The translations under genes were made by a program, and so were the position numbers. Below are positions 24,432 through 32,193 of a stretch of 39,737 nt of DNA, one piece after another. The stretch's first letter is position 1, and each line of letters begins with the position of its first letter. Under the pieces are notes generated by a model that was not told the DNA's origin, searched no databases, and was given only the letters and a program-made list of their open reading frames with translations. The stretch lies in contig CAJUFH010000022.1 of NCBI GenBank assembly GCA_910585755.1, forward strand, positions 1 to 39,737, in the 5' to 3' direction. The DNA is from an uncultured Muribaculaceae bacterium. GTDB lineage: Bacteria > Bacteroidota > Bacteroidia > Bacteroidales > Muribaculaceae.

Positions 24432-25228
24432 TACTGTCGTGGTTCGTTGGTTTGCATTGTTTCGAGGACGCCGCGGGAGAAGCTGCGGTATGTGTCGAGG
24501 GGGATTTCGACTTCCGGCTCGCGGAGCTGCGGCTCGGCGGCGAGGGGGAAGGCGATGTATTTGATTGACAGCCCCCTGGCGAGCCACTGCTGCTCGTAGA
24601 AGGTGCGGATTTGCATTATGTCGGGGGTTACGCCGGGAGGGAGTGGCGCTCCGGCCTCGACGGACGCGTAGAGGTCGGGGGTGTCGGCGATGAGGGGAAT
24701 TCCGTTTGCGAGGGCCATTTCGCGGGTGTAGGTGTAGAGGAAGGGGGAGTCGGTCTTGAGGTTGACGGTACCTCCTTCCCTCATGACCTTGCGGTAGAGG
24801 TTGAGGAAGTTTGTTCCGGTCAGGCGCTTTCGGGCCTTCTTCATCTGGGGGTCGGGGAAGGTGATCCATATGCGGTCGACCTCGCCCGGGGCGAAGAAGC
24901 GGTCGAGCAGCTCGATGTTGGTGCGTATGAAGGCGGCGTTTTTCAGGCCGAGGTCTCGGGCCTGGCAGGCGCCGGTCCACATTCGCGCGCCCTTGATGTC
25001 GATACCGATGAAGTTGCAGTCGGGGAAACGGCGGGCGAGGCCGACGGTGTATTCCCCCTTGCCGCAGCCCAGCTCGAGCACCACGGGGTTGTCGTTATGG
25101 AAGAACTCTTCTCTCCACCGGCCGCGCAGGGGGAACCCTCCGGCGACCATGAGCGCGCCGTAGGGGGCCTGGAAGACGCAGTCGATGGTTTCCATCTCGC
25201 GGAATTTCTTTAACTTGTTTTTTCCCAT
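24431..25228 (-). CDS. trmB: tRNA (guanine-N7-)-methyltransferase
   Basis: A 265-aa enzyme that methylates G46 of tRNA. SAM site VVLELGCGKGEYTVGLARRFP, acidic FIGIDIKGARMWTGA, and the TrmB signature ITFPDPQMKKARKRLTGTNFLNLYRKV are present. The protein is slightly longer than many TrmB proteins, mainly at the C-terminus (EIPLDTYRSFSRGVLETMQ). The N-terminus is short and basic (MGKNKLKKFREM), fitting tRNA binding. It lies downstream of folB after a 65-base G-rich spacer and is coupled to mrp through TAATG. Confidence 0.93.
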   Translation of the reverse strand: MGKNKLKKFREMETIDCVFQAPYGALMVAGGFPLRGRWREEFFHNDNPVVLELGCGKGEYTVGLARRFPDCNFIGIDIKGARMWTGACQARDLGLKNAAFIRTNIELLDRFFAPGEVDRIWITFPDPQMKKARKRLTGTNFLNLYRKVMREGGTVNLKTDSPFLYTYTREMALANGIPLIADTPDLYASVEAGAPLPPGVTPDIMQIRTFYEQQWLARGLSIKYIAFPLAAEPQLREPEVEIPLDTYRSFSRGVLETMQTNEPRQ

Positions 25229-25293
25229 GAAAGGGGGGATTAGGGGTGGGAGGACTGGGAGTTATGGGAGAGATGGGAAGACTGGGAGGGGGA
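25229..25293 (+). other. G-run spacer between folB and trmB (G-quadruplex motif)
   Basis: The plus strand has four G-runs in 25233-25259: GGGGGG, ATTA, GGGG, T, GGG, AGGACT, GGG, followed by further GGG runs and repeated GGGA(A/G)GACTGGGAG words. This fits the four-run G3+N1-7 quadruplex pattern on the template strand of trmB. Confidence 0.45.
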
Positions 25294-25653
25294 TTAATCC
25301 CATTCGATTACGGCGGCGGCTTCGGAGAGGGAGCAGGGGAGGGGCGGGGTCAGCTTCGCGACTTTCACGCTCCCCTGGTTGACTTCGGGATAGCGGCTTA
25401 CAATTGCCTGGCGTATGCGCCAGGCGACATTCTCCAGTAGGGAGGAGGGGCGCCGCATCTGCTGCGTTATTATTTCTATTATGTCGGCGTAGTTGATCGC
25501 CATGGGGACGGTGTCGCTCTCGGCGACGCGGAGGGAGGGGTAGGTGAGGCTTACTGAAACCTCGAACTCGTTCCCTACGACGCGTTCCTGTTCTCCAACG
25601 CCGTGGTAGGCGTATATTTTCAAGCGGTTAACTTCAACTTTGCCACGAATCAT
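25294..25653 (-). CDS. folB: Dihydroneopterin aldolase
   Basis: A 119-aa folate-pathway enzyme that cleaves dihydroneopterin to hydroxymethyl-dihydropterin and glycolaldehyde. MIRGKVEVNRLKIYAYHGVGEQERVVGNEF is the FolB start, with the conserved Tyr-His-Gly and Glu of the active site; INYADIIEIITQQM and LLENVAWRIRQAIVSRYPEV with the binding Glu follow, then SVKVAKLTPPLP with the catalytic Lys. Length is standard. It heads the minus-strand run folB-trmB-mrp-aroQ-methyltransferase-HAD-ribF. A TAACTTTG box at 25728-25721 upstream is a likely -7 promoter element. Confidence 0.93.
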   Translation of the reverse strand: MIRGKVEVNRLKIYAYHGVGEQERVVGNEFEVSVSLTYPSLRVAESDTVPMAINYADIIEIITQQMRRPSSLLENVAWRIRQAIVSRYPEVNQGSVKVAKLTPPLPCSLSEAAAVIEWD

Positions 25654-25720
25654 AACGGAATGGATGTCAGAAAAGAGCCGGTGTCGGCACCGTTGCCGCC
25701 ACAGGTCGCTAACATACTGG

Positions 25721-25728
25721 CAAAGTTA
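25721..25728 (-). promoter_or_regulatory. Probable -7 box of the folB operon
   Basis: TAACTTTG on the minus strand fits TAnnTTTG and lies about 70 bases upstream of the folB start. No clear TTG was found 19-21 bases further upstream. Confidence 0.5.
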
Positions 25729-25772
25729 GTAATTTTTTCGGGGGAGAGGGGGCGCTAATGGTGCTTTTTTTG

Positions 25773-25780
25773 TAATTTTG
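25773..25780 (+). promoter_or_regulatory. Probable -7 box of the glycosyltransferase cluster
   Basis: TAATTTTG fits TAnnTTTG. It is 6 bases upstream of the MITE-like element, so transcripts would begin at or in the left end of that element and carry its whole palindrome in their leader. Confidence 0.45.
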
Positions 25781-25786
25781 CTTGTT

Positions 25787-25958
25787 AGAGATTGTCTAAA
25801 ATTTTTTCAAAAAGATTGTTCTTCTGATTTTCAGGCTCTTTTTGGCGAATTTTTAGCTTTTCATCGGTCACGATGCCCGCATCGCTCCCTCTTCAAATCT
25901 AAAAATTCTCTCAAAAACAGCTCTGAAAATCATTCGGAAAAAATATTAGACAATCTCT
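25787..25958. mobile_element. MITE-like 172-base palindromic element
   Basis: The terminal arms AGAGATTGTCTAAAATTTTT and its inverted partner at 25937-25958 match in 21 of 22 bases. Internal blocks also pair: GATTTTCAG / CTGAAAATC and GAATTTTTAG / CTAAAAATTC. The centre is the perfect CGATGC-CC-GCATCG hairpin. The element is AT-rich against GC-rich surroundings and codes for nothing credible, so it is a miniature inverted-repeat element or a relic of an insertion sequence. No convincing target-site duplication is visible. The transposase family is not identifiable here. Confidence 0.75.
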
Positions 25959-26001
25959 TGAAAGCAGGAAATATCAGATGTATTTTTCAATATATAATAT
26001 A

Positions 26002-27162
26002 ATGCCGGTTGTATGGGTGTCGCTGGCGGTTGCCGTCCTGGCTGCCGCGTGGGTGTTCTACGCCGGCGTCAGGCGCGCGTCGCGGGTAGCGAAAGCCGCC
26101 CGCGAGGGAGCCTCCGGGGTCCCGGGAGATGAGAACCTTCCTGGGGTAACGGTCGTGGTTTACGCCCGCGACAACGCCGCCGACCTGGAGGAGATGCTCC
26201 CGGTGGTGCTCGAACAGGATTACCCGGGCCCGTGGGAGGTGCTTGTAGTCAACGACGGCAAGGACGAAGGGGTGACCGACGTTGTCAACCTTTTCTCGAC
26301 CCGAATGTCGGGCCAGACGGGACGCCCCCCGCTGAAGATAACCTTCATACCCGAGGAAGCCCATAACCTTAGCCGTCAGAAACTGGCCGTCAGCCTGGGC
26401 GTGAAGGGGGCGCGTTATTCGTACCTGGTGTTCACGTCGGCGCTGTGCCGCATAGGTTCCCGTGAGTGGCTGCGCCGCATGTGCTCCCATTTCGCCTCGG
26501 GCAAGGAGGTCGTGATCGGCTGGGCGCCGATGAAGGGGCTGGAAAGCCTGACGGACCGCTACGACGAGGTCTCTACCGCGTCGATATGGCTCGACGCGGG
26601 GCTGCGGGGTAAGCCTTACCGCGGCATCGGCTACAACCTTGGTTATTCGCGCCGCCTGTTCAACGAGGCGAAGGGTTTCTCCCGCTCGCTCAACCTGCGG
26701 GCTGGCGACGATGATATATTCATCAACCAGATTTCCACGCCAGAAAACACGGCGGTGGAGCTCTCGGAACAGGCGCGGGTGGAAATCGCGGCGTTCCGGC
26801 CCCACACCCGCTGGCGGCACGACCGCCTGCAACACGCGTTCACGGCCCGTTTCCTTCCCGGCGGGGCATCCCGGCTGGCGGGCTCCGCGACCCTGGCGCT
26901 GTGGCTGTGGGTAGCGGCGACTGCGACGGGGGTTGTTTTCTCGCTTCCTAACTGGATGCCGTCGTGCGTGTTCGGGGCGCTGGCGCTCGGGCTATGGATT
27001 CCGGCGTGCCGCGCGTGGAGCCGCTGCGCCGGGGCGTTGGGAGTCCGGCTGTCGGGAGCGACGCTCTGGTGGCCGATGCTGTGGCACTGGTGTAGGACGC
27101 TGGTCTACAGGCTTCTCTGCGGACGTCCTTCGCGCAACAATTATACCTGGCTGCAACGATAG
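26002..27162 (+). CDS. Membrane-anchored family 2 glycosyltransferase
   Basis: A 386-aa inner-membrane glycosyltransferase. I prefer the ATG at 26002 over 25978 because it starts directly on the N-terminal membrane helix (VVWVSLAVAVLAAAWVFYAGV). The GT-A domain shows VTVVVYARDNAADLEEMLPVVLEQDYPG and EVLVVNDGKDEG, with LRAGDDDIFINQI as the probable acceptor-site ED-like motif and a QxxRW-like HTRWRHDRL after it. Two membrane helices follow (LAGSATLALWLWVAATATGVVF and the segment near SCVFGALALGLWIP). It could extend a cell-surface glycan; donor and acceptor are unknown. A leader with a MITE-like palindrome precedes it, and the amidase-like gene follows after 9 bases. Confidence 0.85.
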   Translation: MPVVWVSLAVAVLAAAWVFYAGVRRASRVAKAAREGASGVPGDENLPGVTVVVYARDNAADLEEMLPVVLEQDYPGPWEVLVVNDGKDEGVTDVVNLFSTRMSGQTGRPPLKITFIPEEAHNLSRQKLAVSLGVKGARYSYLVFTSALCRIGSREWLRRMCSHFASGKEVVIGWAPMKGLESLTDRYDEVSTASIWLDAGLRGKPYRGIGYNLGYSRRLFNEAKGFSRSLNLRAGDDDIFINQISTPENTAVELSEQARVEIAAFRPHTRWRHDRLQHAFTARFLPGGASRLAGSATLALWLWVAATATGVVFSLPNWMPSCVFGALALGLWIPACRAWSRCAGALGVRLSGATLWWPMLWHWCRTLVYRLLCGRPSRNNYTWLQR

Positions 27163-27171
27163 GGTTGTGGT

Positions 27172-30021
27172 TTGATAAAGAAAGATAAAGAATTGAAGTT
27201 AAGATATATAAACAGGATATTGGCAATGGTTGCCGCGGCGCTGCTGGTTCTGGCGGTGCCGGCGGAGGGGTACGGGCGCTCCCGGAGCAAGGCGCGCACT
27301 ACCCAGGTTTCTAAGAAAAAGAAGAAGTCGCGTAAGAAAAACACCCGCCGCCGCAAGAAGGGGGCGAAACGCTCTTCCGGCCCGCTGATTATCCGCGGAA
27401 CTACCGGGCCTATCGCCGACACCGACCCGTTTGTCACTTATACCCGCCCTGCGGCGATTACCAAGGGGCTTGAGGGGCGCACAATCGCCCTCTGGCCGAG
27501 CCACGGCCGCTATTACGACAACAACGAGGACCAGTGGCGCTGGCAGCGGCCCCGTCTGTTCGGCACGGTCGAGGACCTGCTGTCGACCGGCTTCGCCGTG
27601 CAGTATATCGCGCCGATGCTGGAGAACGCCGGGGCGTATGTCATGATGCCCCGTGAGCGCGACCTGGGGACGGTAGAGATTATCGCCGACTACGAGGGGA
27701 CCGACGACGGGGAATATTCCATCGCCAACGGTAAGCACAAATGGGAGGAGATGGAGCCGGGTACCGGCTTCGCGCTCCCGAAACGCCCGCTCCGCGACGG
27801 CGACAACCCCTTCAAGGGGGGGACCGCCGACATAGTGAAGACTGTCGACGCCGACGACACGGACCATGAGAGCCTGGCGCAGTGGCGCGGCGACTTCCCG
27901 AAGCGGGGCAGTTACGCGGTCTACGCCTCCTATGCCTCGACCCCGGAAAGCGCCACCGACGCGCTGTACACGATAAACCATCTCGGAGGCTCGACGGAAG
28001 TGACCGTCAACCAGCAGATGGGAGGCTCGACGTGGGTCTACCTCGGAACCTACGAATTTGACAAGGGGATGGGCGAGACCCCTGCGGTGGAGCTTACCAA
28101 CCGGTCCGGCGACAGGAAGGCCGTTGTCTCGGCGGACGCCGTGAAGTTCGGGGGCGGAACCGGGACGGTGGCCCGCGGACAGGCCGGCTACGAGAGTTTT
28201 TCGAGCTGTTCCCCCAGGGCCAACGAGGGGGCGCGCTACTGGCTGCAGTACAGCGGTATGCCCCCGGAGGTCTATACCCCGAACCAGGGAACTAACGACT
28301 ACAAGGACGACTATATGAGCCGAGCGCTGTGGGTCAACTACCTTTCCGGCGGCTCTGAGGTGCTCCCTGACAGCGCCGGGCTTAAAATCCCGGTCGATAT
28401 GGCTTTCGCGTTCCACACCGACGCGGGGCTCCGCGACGACGGCACGACGGTAGGGACCCTTGGCCTGTACAGTACCGACGGGGGTAACCCGTTCGGCAAC
28501 GGTACGGCCCGCTCGGCAAACGCCAAGCTCGCCGACGGGGTTGTCAACACCGTCGTGGACGACATACGGGCGCTCTACGACCCAGCCTGGAACTCCCGCT
28601 CTACGAAGGACAAGCGATACTACGAGGTACGGGAGACGAAGATTCCGGCGATGATCATCGAGGCGCTCTCCCATCAGAATTTCGAGGACATGAAGCGCGC
28701 CCTCGACCCGGAGTTCCGCTTCATCCTCAGCCGCGCTGTCTACAAGGGTATTCTGCGGTTCATGGCCGACAGATACGGAACGCCGTATGTCGTCCAGCCC
28801 CTCCCGGTAGGTTCCTTCGGCATCCGGGCGGAGGGTAGCGGGCGCTATACCCTGAGCTGGCAGCCGACCCCCGACCCCCGCGAGGCGTCGGCGCTCCCCA
28901 CCTATTATATAATAGAGGAGCGCGTCGACGGCGGCGGATTCCGCCAGATCGACATTACGAGCGAGGAGAGCTATACCGTAAGGATTACCGACGACAGAAT
29001 CCACAGCTACCGCGTGACGGCTGGCAACGACGGCGGGGTCTCGTTCCCCTCCGAGGCGCTGGCGCTCTACGACCGCGACGGGAAGCTGCCGGAGGTGATG
29101 ATTGTCGACGGCTTCACGCGCACCTCTGCCCCGGGGTGGTTCGAGACGCTGGAGTTTTCCGGCTTCGACTTCCGGGGAGAGCCGGCGGTGGCCGACGGGA
29201 AAGACATAATAATGACCGGGGAGCAGCTTGACTTCCGCCCCGGCTCGGAGTTCCGCAACAACGACTTCCCCGGCTTCGGGGCGTCGCGCGGCAACCGCGA
29301 GCGCCGCGTGACGGCGGGGAATACCCGCGACTACGCGTATATCCACGGGCAGTCCGTGAAGGCCGCCGGGATGGGGTTCGTCAGCAGTTCCGCCAAGGCG
29401 TTCGCCTCGCGGATTCCGACCTCCGGCTCCCCGCGCATCGTCGACCTGGCCCTCGGGCTTCAGAAAGAGAAAACCCTCCCCGGAGGGGCCGGGAAGCGCC
29501 ACAAGACCTTCACCCCCGAGCTGCAGAACGCCCTGCTGATGCACTGCGCCATAGGGGGGAGCGTCCTGGTCAGCGGCTCGTATATCGCGACCGACCTGGA
29601 GAACAACGCCGCGACCGACTCCCTGACGCGGGAGGCGGACACGCGCTTCTGCGCCGATGTCCTGGGGTACCGCTGGCACAGCTCGGCGGTAGCCACCGGG
29701 GGTGATGTCAGCGTCGTGCCCTCGAAGTTCCCGGTATTCCGCTGGGGAAGGTACAAGTTCCGCACCACCCCCTCCGAGACCTCTTACGCGGTCACAGCCC
29801 CCGACGCGATCCGCCCCGCGGGGGAGGATGCCGCGATCGTGATGCGCTATGACGAGAACGGCTTCCCCGCGGCCACCGCCATGGAGCGCCGCACGCCGCA
29901 CCCCGACGGGCGCACCTACCGCGCCGTATGCTTCGGCTTCCCCTTCGAGAGCGTCGAGGGGTCGGAGGAGAGAGACCAGCTCATGAAGGAGGCGCTTGGC
30001 TTCCTCAAGGGAGCGAAATGA
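27172..30021 (+). CDS. Amidase_3-type cell-wall hydrolase interrupted by a golvesin/xanthan-lyase-like domain
   Basis: A 949-aa exported protein of the kind often annotated 'xanthan lyase'. The start is TTG at 27172: an in-frame TAG lies 12 bases upstream, and this start gives a basic n-region (IKKDKELKLRYINR) before the hydrophobic core. The first in-frame ATG (27226) would lack it. A polybasic run follows (residues 48-66). The zinc-amidase fold begins with IALWPSHGRYY (His111) and TVEDLL (Glu134), is interrupted at about 170-340 by a golvesin-like domain (GEYSIANGKHKW, GSYAVYASYAS, ADAVKFGGG), and resumes with MAFAFHTDAG (second His) and PAMIIEALSHQN (catalytic Glu). A fibronectin III-like domain and a C-terminal domain with VIMRYDENGF follow. 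It probably cleaves peptidoglycan amide bonds. Confidence 0.78.
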   Translation: MIKKDKELKLRYINRILAMVAAALLVLAVPAEGYGRSRSKARTTQVSKKKKKSRKKNTRRRKKGAKRSSGPLIIRGTTGPIADTDPFVTYTRPAAITKGLEGRTIALWPSHGRYYDNNEDQWRWQRPRLFGTVEDLLSTGFAVQYIAPMLENAGAYVMMPRERDLGTVEIIADYEGTDDGEYSIANGKHKWEEMEPGTGFALPKRPLRDGDNPFKGGTADIVKTVDADDTDHESLAQWRGDFPKRGSYAVYASYASTPESATDALYTINHLGGSTEVTVNQQMGGSTWVYLGTYEFDKGMGETPAVELTNRSGDRKAVVSADAVKFGGGTGTVARGQAGYESFSSCSPRANEGARYWLQYSGMPPEVYTPNQGTNDYKDDYMSRALWVNYLSGGSEVLPDSAGLKIPVDMAFAFHTDAGLRDDGTTVGTLGLYSTDGGNPFGNGTARSANAKLADGVVNTVVDDIRALYDPAWNSRSTKDKRYYEVRETKIPAMIIEALSHQNFEDMKRALDPEFRFILSRAVYKGILRFMADRYGTPYVVQPLPVGSFGIRAEGSGRYTLSWQPTPDPREASALPTYYIIEERVDGGGFRQIDITSEESYTVRITDDRIHSYRVTAGNDGGVSFPSEALALYDRDGKLPEVMIVDGFTRTSAPGWFETLEFSGFDFRGEPAVADGKDIIMTGEQLDFRPGSEFRNNDFPGFGASRGNRERRVTAGNTRDYAYIHGQSVKAAGMGFVSSSAKAFASRIPTSGSPRIVDLALGLQKEKTLPGGAGKRHKTFTPELQNALLMHCAIGGSVLVSGSYIATDLENNAATDSLTREADTRFCADVLGYRWHSSAVATGGDVSVVPSKFPVFRWGRYKFRTTPSETSYAVTAPDAIRPAGEDAAIVMRYDENGFPAATAMERRTPHPDGRTYRAVCFGFPFESVEGSEERDQLMKEALGFLKGAK

Positions 30022-30055
30022 AAACCATCGTGAAAAAAACTCAATACCATACAGT

Positions 30056-31375
30056 ATGCAAACCATAGCGATCGATCCGATAATCTCGACTATCGAGCTG
30101 CGGGAAATACTTGAGAATATTTCCGACGAGTACGTGCTGATAGTCAACAAGCGAAAGGAGGTGACGATACTCCCCGACGCGATCAAGCGCCTGTTGCAGA
30201 TTGCCGAGGATTCCGGGGTTGCCTGGATTTACGGCGATTATATCGAGGAGCTTCCCGACGGAACTATGGAGTTTCATCCAACCTGCGACTATCTTCCCGG
30301 CTCGTTCCGCGACGATTTCGATTTCGGCGGGGTGGTACTCGCGCGCACGCAGCTTGTAAGGAACGCCCTGTGGATTTGTCCCCACTACCAGTACGCGGCG
30401 TTTTACGCCGCCAGGCTCATCATCTCGGCGGACGAGCGCGTATTCCACCTCCCGGAGGTGCTGTCGCGGGTCAGCGAGCGGCCACGGACAGAGGGAGAGG
30501 AGCAGTTTGACTACGTCGACCCCCGCAACCGCGGCGTGCAGCTCGAGATGGAGCTTGCCTTCACCGCCTACCTGCGCATGGTCGGGGCTTTCCTGCCTCC
30601 GCGCACGCGGCTGGTTGATATCGAGGCAGGCGACTTCGCCAACGAGGTCTCGGTGATAATCCCGGTAAGGAACCGCGTCAGGACGATTTCCGATGCCGTA
30701 CATTCCGCTCTGGAGCAAAAGCTTGACAAGCCGTTCAACGTGATTGTCGTCGACAACCATTCGACCGACGGAACATCGGAGGTGCTGTCGCGCATCGCCG
30801 CTGAGGACCCCAGGCTGATAATAATCACTCCCGAGCGGCAGGACCTCGGAATCGGGGGCTGCTGGTGCCGGGCGGTGGAGCACCCCGAGTGCGGCCGCTA
30901 CAGCGTGCAGCTCGACAGCGACGACCGCTACAAGACCGACCAGACACTCCAGAAAATCGTCGACTGCTTCCGCCGCGAGCGTTGCGCGATGGTAGTCGGC
31001 TCGTACGAGCTGACCGACTTCGACGGGAATCCGATTCCGCCGGGGCTGATTGACCATTCGGAATGGACGCAGGGTAACGGCCACAACAACGCCCTGCGTA
31101 TCAACGGCTTCGGCGCTCCCCGCGCCTTCTTCACCCCGGTAATCCGTGAGGTCGGGGTCCCGAATGTAAGCTACGGCGAGGATTATGCCGTAGGAATCCG
31201 TATCACCCGGTTATACAAGATGGCGCGCATATATGAGTCGCTGTACCTCTGCCGCCGTTGGGAGGGTAACACGGACCACCGCCTGTCGCCCCGCACGATT
31301 GTCGAGCATAACAACTACAAGGACTGGCTGCGCACCATCGCCCTGATGGCCCGCAAAAAGATGAACCGCTCATGA
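30056..31375 (+). CDS. Family 2 glycosyltransferase with N-terminal extra domain
   Basis: A 439-aa cytoplasmic protein without membrane helices. The frame opens at 29996, but the ATG at 30056 is preferred because the 5' part overlaps the upstream gene. The C-terminal half is a GT-A glycosyltransferase: EVSVIIPVRNRVRTISDAVHSAL (about 197-220), NVIVVDNHSTDGT, and the metal-binding LDSDDRY (DxD at about 287-290), ending with YGEDYAVGIRITRLYKMARIYES. The N-terminal about 150 residues (EYVLIVNKRKEV, VAWIYGDYIEELPDG, LPGSFRDDFDFGGVVLAR) resemble the acceptor half of another GT-A domain, suggesting a degenerate duplicate. The stop overlaps the DUF4922 gene start (ATGA at 31372), so the two are translationally coupled. 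Confidence 0.83.
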   Translation: MQTIAIDPIISTIELREILENISDEYVLIVNKRKEVTILPDAIKRLLQIAEDSGVAWIYGDYIEELPDGTMEFHPTCDYLPGSFRDDFDFGGVVLARTQLVRNALWICPHYQYAAFYAARLIISADERVFHLPEVLSRVSERPRTEGEEQFDYVDPRNRGVQLEMELAFTAYLRMVGAFLPPRTRLVDIEAGDFANEVSVIIPVRNRVRTISDAVHSALEQKLDKPFNVIVVDNHSTDGTSEVLSRIAAEDPRLIIITPERQDLGIGGCWCRAVEHPECGRYSVQLDSDDRYKTDQTLQKIVDCFRRERCAMVVGSYELTDFDGNPIPPGLIDHSEWTQGNGHNNALRINGFGAPRAFFTPVIREVGVPNVSYGEDYAVGIRITRLYKMARIYESLYLCRRWEGNTDHRLSPRTIVEHNNYKDWLRTIALMARKKMNRS

Positions 31376-32193
31376 CGGCCCGTAACGGGCTGGCCGGGGC
31401 GCACGCCCGGCAGGTCGCCGACTGGCCCCTGGCGCGGAAGAACTACGAGGCCCTGGCCGGGGTGGAGACCCGCGTGGCCCCTGTCGGAGGGTTTCCCTGG
31501 CGCGTGCAGTTCAATCCCGCGAGGGCGCTTTCCGCTTCCGCCAACATAGAGCGGAAGGCAATCGAGAGCCGTCCCTGCTTCCTGTGCGCCGCAAACCGTC
31601 CGGCCGAGCAGCGCGTCCTGGCCGAAGAGCGGGGCTACGAGGTGCTGGTCAACCCCTACCCGGTATTCCCGCTGCATTTCACGATCGCCTCCAAAAAGCA
31701 TGAGCCGCAGAGCCTGGAAGGGCGCGTGGCCGACATGGTGGCCTTCGCTGAGATGATGCCGGGGATGGCGGTGTTCTACAACGGCCCTCGCTGCGGAGCC
31801 TCCGCCCCGGACCATATGCATTTCCAGGCTGTTCCCGCCAGGATGCTGCCGCTGTTCGGCGACCGGGAGGGGTTCCCCCTGAAATACCTTCGCTTTTCCG
31901 CCTCAGAGGCGCCCGCTGCCGTCGGGCGCATGCTTGTGGAAAGCGTTGAGGAGCCGATGATTAACGTTTACGCCCACAAGCCGGCTGAGGAGGGAGAGAC
32001 GGAGGTTGTCATTATCCCCCGCCGTACCCACCGCCCCTCGTGCTATGGCACGGGGAAGGGACAGATGCTCGTCAGCCCCGCCGCGGTAGAGTGCGCGGGA
32101 GTGATGATCACCCCCCGCCGCGAGGATTTCGAGCGGATGGATTCCGCGACGCTGGAAGAAATATTGAAGGAGGTATGCCATGCGGAGCTGTGA
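31372..32193 (+). CDS. DUF4922 protein, GalT/HIT-fold nucleotide-sugar phosphorylase-like
   Basis: A 273-aa cytoplasmic protein of the DUF4922 family. Visible marks of the HIT/GalT superfamily are CFLCAANRP (Cys69, Cys72), LVNPYPVFPLHFTIASKKHEPQ (95-113), and the catalytic HxHxQ in PDHMHFQAVP (His148, His150, Gln152). The NPYPV...HFTI block and HxHxQ resemble GDP-hexose phosphorylases and galactose-1-P uridylyltransferase, so transfer of a nucleotidyl group via a histidine is expected; the sugar is unknown. Coupling by overlap to the glycosyltransferase upstream (4 bases) and the SpoIID gene downstream (14 bases) suggests it provides or recycles an activated sugar for this cluster. Confidence 0.8.
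   Translation: MTARNGLAGAHARQVADWPLARKNYEALAGVETRVAPVGGFPWRVQFNPARALSASANIERKAIESRPCFLCAANRPAEQRVLAEERGYEVLVNPYPVFPLHFTIASKKHEPQSLEGRVADMVAFAEMMPGMAVFYNGPRCGASAPDHMHFQAVPARMLPLFGDREGFPLKYLRFSASEAPAAVGRMLVESVEEPMINVYAHKPAEEGETEVVIIPRRTHRPSCYGTGKGQMLVSPAAVECAGVMITPRREDFERMDSATLEEILKEVCHAEL

Noticed and set aside
24432..24980. N-terminal extension of the Mrp-like protein
   Set aside because: Arg/Pro-rich shadow of trmB; the start at 24431 matches the family N-terminal domain.
25787..25958. Riboswitch or other conserved leader RNA
   Set aside because: The end-to-end symmetry with terminal inverted repeats and AT-rich composition fits a mobile-element relic better than any ligand-binding leader I know.
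25778..26002. A 74-codon open frame through the palindromic element
   Set aside because: It runs across the MITE-like inverted repeat, has no family features, and is better explained as non-coding element sequence.
27199..30186. A 995-codon minus-strand open frame opposite the amidase-like gene
   Set aside because: It has no recognisable family motifs and mirrors the reading frame of a gene with clear domains; long antisense frames are expected at this GC content.
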